A stretch of 54,751 nucleotides of DNA, from contig JASLGG010000002.1 in assembly GCA_030150265.1 (NCBI GenBank), positions 1 through 54,751 on the forward strand, read 5' to 3'. The position numbers were made by a program, and so were the translations under genes. The notes beneath the pieces are model-generated. The model saw nothing but the letters and a program-made list of their open reading frames with translations. It was not told the origin of the DNA and searched no databases. This stretch comes from Protaetiibacter sp. Lineage in GTDB: Bacteria > Actinomycetota > Actinomycetes > Actinomycetales > Microbacteriaceae. This document shows, one piece after another, positions 50,844 through 54,751 of this stretch. Position 1 is the first letter of the stretch, and each line of letters begins with the position of its first letter.

Positions 50844-51941
50844 ATGAACAAGTACGTCTCGCGAGGACTGTGGACGGTCCTCCTCACCGGGGGCCTCGTG
50901 GCCCTCGGAGCCGGCGTCGCGCACGCCGACAGCGGAACCTCCGGACAGGACGGCGTCGCATCGGGCACCCAGGGCATCCTCGGGATCCAGCTGCCGGTGC
51001 AGCTCGGCGGCAACGCGATCTCGGTGCTCGGCAACGCGTCGAGCAGCGGCGCCTCGACGAGCGCGCCCTCGGGCGGCTCGACGCCGTCCGGCAGCACGAG
51101 CGGAACCGGCTCGGCGGCCGGCGGCACCCAGATCCTCGGCGGCATCGGCCTGCCGGTGAGCCTGGGCGGCAACTCCATCTCGGTGCTCGGCAACGCCACC
51201 TCGACGGGGTCGACCACCGCGGGCGGCAGCTCGGGCAACACGGGACACGGCACCACGGGCGGCACGGGCGGGATCGCCTCGGGCACCCAGGTGCTCGGCG
51301 GCGTCGGCCTGCCGGTGACGCTCGGCGGCAACGCCATCTCGGTGCTCGGCGACGCCCGGTCCACGGGCGCCTCGACGAGCGCGCCCACCGGAACGGCGGG
51401 GCACCAGGCCGGCACGACCGGCGGGGCCGGGGGCATCCTCAGCGGCAGCCAGGTGGCGGCCGGCCTCGGAGTGCCGCTGACGCTGGGCGGCAACGCCATC
51501 TCGGTGCTCGGCGACGCCCGCTCGACCGGGTCGGGCGTGCAGGCGCCCGCGGGAGCCTCGGGCGGGATCGGCGGAACGCTCGGCTCGAGCGGCCTGCTGG
51601 GGGGAACCCAGCTGCTCGCGAACCTCGGGCTGCCGGTGACGCTCGGCGGCAACGCCATCTCGGTGCTCGGCAGCGCCACGACGGGCACCTCCACCACGGG
51701 CAACCCCGGCAACCCCGGCAACCCGGGCAACCCGGGGAATCCCGGTGACCCGGGAACGCCCGGCAACCCCGGCAACCCGGCGGTGCCCGGCACTCCGGGT
51801 GCCCAGCCCGCGGCGCTCGGCGTCTCCGGTCTCGCCTCCACGGGCACGGACGACGTCTGGCTCGGCAGCCTCGCCATCCTGGCGCTCCTGCTGGCCGTGG
51901 CCGGCGTGGTGCTGATGCGCGCCGCCGCCCGCCGCAACTGA
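50844..51941 (+). CDS. Chaplin-like repeat protein with LAXTG sorting signal
   Basis: A 365-residue surface protein. Signal peptide 1-28 (cleaved after AHA). Five copies of a core LPV-x-LGGN-x-ISVLG occur at about 41-64, 94-118, 148-171, 202-225 and 254-278, spaced about 54 residues by Gly/Ser/Thr linkers. The core matches the chaplin motif VPVNVCGNTVSVIG but lacks its two cysteines. A collagen-like GNPGNPG stretch (286-318) precedes LASTG (330-334), a membrane helix (340-358) and a basic tail, the layout of a sortase-anchored protein. Class E sortases use LAXTG, and one is encoded at 20555-21439. AAGGAG stands ahead of the ATG. Confidence 0.82.
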   Translation: MNKYVSRGLWTVLLTGGLVALGAGVAHADSGTSGQDGVASGTQGILGIQLPVQLGGNAISVLGNASSSGASTSAPSGGSTPSGSTSGTGSAAGGTQILGGIGLPVSLGGNSISVLGNATSTGSTTAGGSSGNTGHGTTGGTGGIASGTQVLGGVGLPVTLGGNAISVLGDARSTGASTSAPTGTAGHQAGTTGGAGGILSGSQVAAGLGVPLTLGGNAISVLGDARSTGSGVQAPAGASGGIGGTLGSSGLLGGTQLLANLGLPVTLGGNAISVLGSATTGTSTTGNPGNPGNPGNPGNPGDPGTPGNPGNPAVPGTPGAQPAALGVSGLASTGTDDVWLGSLAILALLLAVAGVVLMRAAARRN

Positions 51942-52002
51942 GGTCGCGGTGACCGCGGGTCGCACGGGGAAGATGACCTCGTGTGACCCGCGGTGACGGC
52001 GC

Positions 52003-53484
52003 ATGACCGCGCGCTCGACGGATGCACCGGATGCGCGGCACCATGCTCCGGTGACCGAGAACGCTCCACGCCAGATCCGCTTCAACGCGTTCGACATGAA
52101 CTGCGTCGCCCACCAGTCCTCCGGGATGTGGCGCCACCCCGACGACCGCTCCGAGACCTACAAGGACATCGAGTACTGGACGGGCCTCGCCCGGCTGCTC
52201 GAGCGGGGCACCTTCGACGGCGTCTTCATCGCCGACGTGCTCGGCACCTACGACGTCTACGGCGGCACCAACGAGGCCGCGATCCGCAACGGCGCCCAGG
52301 TGCCGGTCAACGATCCCGTGCTGCTCATCTCGGCGATGGCCGCCGTGACCGAGCACCTCGGCTTCGGGGTGACCGCGGGCACCGCGTACGAGCATCCGTA
52401 CCCCTTCGCGAGGCGCATGTCGACGCTCGACCATCTGACCAAGGGCCGGGTCGGCTGGAACGTCGTGACCGGCTACCTGCCGAGCGCGGCGCGCAACATG
52501 GGCCACGACGACCAGCTCGAGCACGACGACCGCTACGACCACGCCGACGAGTACCTCGAGGTGCTCTACAAGCTGTGGGAGGGCTCGTGGGAGGACGACG
52601 CGGTCGTGCGCGACCGGGAGACGGGCGTGTTCACGCGGCCGGAGAAGGTGCACGAGATCCGGCACGCGGGCACGCACTTCACGGTCCCCGGCATCCACAT
52701 CTCCGAGCCGTCGCCGCAGCGCTCCCCGGTGATCTACCAGGCGGGCGCCTCGCCGCGCGGCATCGCCTTCGCGGCGGGCAACGCCGAGGCCATCTTCGTC
52801 GCCTCGCCGACCAAGGAGGTGCTGAAGGCGACGGTCTCGCGCATCCGCGACGCGCTCGAGGCGGCGGGGCGCGACCGCTACGCGGCCCGCATCTACACGC
52901 TGCTCACGATCGTCACCGACGAGACCGACGAGAAGGCGCAGGCCAAGTACCAGGACTACCTGCGCTACGCCTCGCCTGAGGGCGCGCTCGTGTTCATGTC
53001 CGGATGGATGGGCATCGACCTCTCGCGGTACGACCTCGACGAGCCGGTGGGCAACGTGGAGTCGAACGCCATCCGCTCGGTGATCCAGAACTACGAGGAG
53101 TCGGCCAAGAACGGCGAGGAGTTCACGGTGCGCGACATCGCCGTGGGTGGCGCGATCGGCGGGCTCGGCCCGACCGTCGTGGGGGGAGCTGCGACCATCG
53201 CCGACCTGCTGCAGGAGTGGGTGGAGTACACCGACGTCGACGGGTTCAACCTCGCCTACGCGATCACGCCTGGCACCTTCGAGGATGTCGTCGAGCACGT
53301 GATCCCGGTGCTGCGGGCGCGCGGGGCGTACCCGAGCGAGTACGCGGCGGGCACGCTGCGGAACAAGCTGCACGGCGCGGGCGACCGGCTGCCGGACGAC
53401 CATCGCGGCTCGCGGTACCGCATCGGCGGGGAGCTCTCCACGGCGGTCGCGACGACCTCGGAGCGGGCGAGCGTCGACGTCTGA
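52003..53484 (+). CDS. LLM flavin-dependent monooxygenase, NtaA/SnaA/DszA family
   Basis: A 493-residue FMNH2-dependent monooxygenase. The family marks are visible: IRFNAFDMNCVAHQSSGMWR at the start, GLARLLERGTFDGVFIADVL, TAGTAYEHPYPFARRMSTLD, and GRVGWNVVTGYLPSAARNMG, which shapes the flavin pocket. Such enzymes oxidise nitrilotriacetate, pristinamycin precursors or sulfur heterocycles with reduced flavin from a separate reductase; none is encoded nearby, so the substrate is open. The ATG at 52003 gives 16 extra low-complexity residues; GTG at 52051 is an equally plausible start. Confidence 0.9.
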   Translation: MTARSTDAPDARHHAPVTENAPRQIRFNAFDMNCVAHQSSGMWRHPDDRSETYKDIEYWTGLARLLERGTFDGVFIADVLGTYDVYGGTNEAAIRNGAQVPVNDPVLLISAMAAVTEHLGFGVTAGTAYEHPYPFARRMSTLDHLTKGRVGWNVVTGYLPSAARNMGHDDQLEHDDRYDHADEYLEVLYKLWEGSWEDDAVVRDRETGVFTRPEKVHEIRHAGTHFTVPGIHISEPSPQRSPVIYQAGASPRGIAFAAGNAEAIFVASPTKEVLKATVSRIRDALEAAGRDRYAARIYTLLTIVTDETDEKAQAKYQDYLRYASPEGALVFMSGWMGIDLSRYDLDEPVGNVESNAIRSVIQNYEESAKNGEEFTVRDIAVGGAIGGLGPTVVGGAATIADLLQEWVEYTDVDGFNLAYAITPGTFEDVVEHVIPVLRARGAYPSEYAAGTLRNKLHGAGDRLPDDHRGSRYRIGGELSTAVATTSERASVDV

Positions 53485-53521
53485 GTGCGGATGGTGGCGG
53501 GGTGCGGCGGGATGCGCTCAG

Positions 53522-54751
53522 TCACTCGGCCAGCGGCGGCGTGCGGGGCGGCGCGGTGCGACGGGCGCCCGTCGCCTCGAAGGCGCACGCGAGGCGCAGC
53601 AGGGCCGCGTCGTCGTAGGCGCGGCCGGCGAAGGTGAGCCCGACCGGCATCCGGATGTCGGCCATCGTGCCCATCGGCACCGTCACGGTGGGGATGCCGA
53701 GGTGCCGGATCGCGAGGTTGCCGTTCGCGACCCACACGCCGTTGCGCCAGCCGGCATCCGCCGAGGCCGGGCTCACATCCATGTCGGCGGGGCCGACGTC
53801 CGCGACCGCGGGGAAGACGACCGCGTCGAGGCCGAGCGCGTCCATCCACTCCTCGAGGTCGAGGCGGCGGGTCTGCTCGAGGCCGCGCAGCCCCTCCTCG
53901 AGCTCGGGCATGTCGTCCCAGGAGGCATCCGGATGCGCGCGCACCCACTCGGGGTAGCCCGCGATGTCGTCGTCGAAGCCGTCGTAGCGGTCGGGCAGGG
54001 CGCCCGGCGGGGGCGGTGCGATCCGGGTGCCGTCGACGGCCGCGAGGGTGCGGAGCGCGGGGTCGCCGTTGGCGTCGAGGAACTCCTCCCAGGCCCACGC
54101 CGAGAGGTCGACGATCTCGCGGCGCAGGAACGCCGGGCTCACGAGGCCGCGCGTGGCGATCGTGGGGGCGCCGGGACGGTCGCCCTCGTAGTTCGACACC
54201 GCGGGGAAGTCGACCTCGACCACCGTCGCCCCCGCGGCCTCGAGGTCGTGCCGGGCGTCCTCCCAGAGGGCGAGCACCGAGGGCCGCGGCTCGATCGCGC
54301 GGCCGGTCGGGCCGCCGATGCCGCCGTCCGGGTTCGTGCCGGCGTCGGGGTCGGTGCCGAGGTACATCCGCGGCACGCCGAACCGGGCGCCCGCGAGGGT
54401 CGCACCGTTCGCGAGCGCCGGATACGACGCCGGCCGGTGCGCCGAGGCCGCGGGCAGCGCGATCCACGGCTGGGTGCGCCAGAGGTCGCCGCGGGTCTCG
54501 GGGTCGTCGGCCACGATCGCGTCGAGCACCTCGAGGAGGTCGGCCATCGTGCGGGTGTGCGGCACGACGACATCCATCGTGGGCACGAGCGGCCAGTTGC
54601 CGCGCGTCGAGATCACGCCGCGCGAGGGGGTGTAGGCGCACAGCGCGTTGTTCGAGGCGGGGCCGCGTCCGCTCGACCAGGTCTCCTCGCCGAGCCCGAA
54701 GGCGGCGAGGCTCGCGGCGGTCGCGGTACCCGAGCCGTTGGAGGAGCCGGA
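53522..54751 (-). CDS. Amidase signature family enzyme (N-terminus beyond the window)
   Basis: The C-terminal 409 residues of an amidase related to the one at 15055-17007. The visible start SGSSNGSGTATAAS and EETWSSGRGPASNNALCAYT carry the cis-serine and the expected nucleophile; ISTRGNWPLVPTMDVVVPHT and VGLTFAGRAYDDAALLRLAC are shared blocks. It ends soon after the family's last helix, without the ~120-residue C-terminal domain of the other copy. The catalytic lysine lies beyond the right edge. It converges with the monooxygenase gene, 37 bases apart. Confidence 0.88.
   Translation of the reverse strand, partial: SGSSNGSGTATAASLAAFGLGEETWSSGRGPASNNALCAYTPSRGVISTRGNWPLVPTMDVVVPHTRTMADLLEVLDAIVADDPETRGDLWRTQPWIALPAASAHRPASYPALANGATLAGARFGVPRMYLGTDPDAGTNPDGGIGGPTGRAIEPRPSVLALWEDARHDLEAAGATVVEVDFPAVSNYEGDRPGAPTIATRGLVSPAFLRREIVDLSAWAWEEFLDANGDPALRTLAAVDGTRIAPPPPGALPDRYDGFDDDIAGYPEWVRAHPDASWDDMPELEEGLRGLEQTRRLDLEEWMDALGLDAVVFPAVADVGPADMDVSPASADAGWRNGVWVANGNLAIRHLGIPTVTVPMGTMADIRMPVGLTFAGRAYDDAALLRLACAFEATGARRTAPPRTPPLAE

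Noticed and set aside
51700..51800. Gly-Asn-Pro repeats as a true collagen domain
   Set aside because: Only about ten triplets; it is better seen as a wall-spanning linker before the sorting signal.

Overview
The window is high-GC DNA from an actinomycete. Strong G/C preference at third codon positions, the near-origin order gyrB-gyrA-DUF3566-tRNA-Ile-tRNA-Ala, and the block fhaA-fhaB-pstP-rodA-pbpA-pknA-pknB next to crgA all fit a chromosomal, origin-proximal segment of a Microbacteriaceae-like member of the Micrococcales. No insertion sequence, integrase, rRNA or CRISPR array was seen.

Layout. 1-5.9 kb: a possible recF tail, dciA (DUF721), gyrB, gyrA and a DUF3566 membrane protein. 6-7.3 kb: tRNA-Ile, a quinone oxidoreductase-like gene and tRNA-Ala. 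7.3-11.0 kb: a small accessory island directly behind tRNA-Ala. It holds a decayed oxidoreductase fragment, an orphan 240-residue protein, a DUF2188 gene with a 55-residue partner, a divergently read XRE repressor/ImmA-type metallopeptidase pair, and a membrane protein followed by a small ORF whose Pro-Asn tract is encoded by a GGGGTT array. 11.3-20.2 kb: a heterodimeric ABC exporter, an amidase, a TPM-domain protein, a membrane-anchored small protein, a cyclophilin and a rhomboid that seems to have lost its catalytic residues. 20.2-31.0 kb: crgA, a class E sortase, a glutamine amidotransferase and the Ser/Thr kinase-phosphatase-FHA-cell-wall operon. 31.2-34.7 kb: tRNA-Leu, an UPF0014 permease, an ECF sigma factor operon with a membrane protein and a secreted protein, and a DUF3892 gene. 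34.8-46.5 kb: an alpha-galactoside utilisation locus (GH36, GH97, sugar ABC importer, ROK regulator, secreted GH97) tied together by two matching palindromic operators. 46.6-49.5 kb: a RimK-like ligase fused to a TrkA-C domain beside its zinc-protease partner, a DUF1801 gene and a PadR repressor. 49.7-51.9 kb: two secreted repeat proteins, one chaplin-like with a LASTG sorting signal. 52.0-54.75 kb: an LLM flavin monooxygenase and a second amidase cut by the window edge.

How the parts may work together. The class E sortase at 20.6 kb and the LASTG protein at 50.8 kb look like enzyme and substrate. GH36 and the intracellular GH97 plus importer plus ROK regulator form one sugar-responsive regulon with the exported GH97, which would act outside the cell. 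The XRE/ImmA pair likely governs the island genes from one operator-rich divergent promoter. The first ~2 kb looks somewhat different from the rest and could be a recombination or assembly junction. All functional calls come from reading motifs and from family knowledge; no database search was run.
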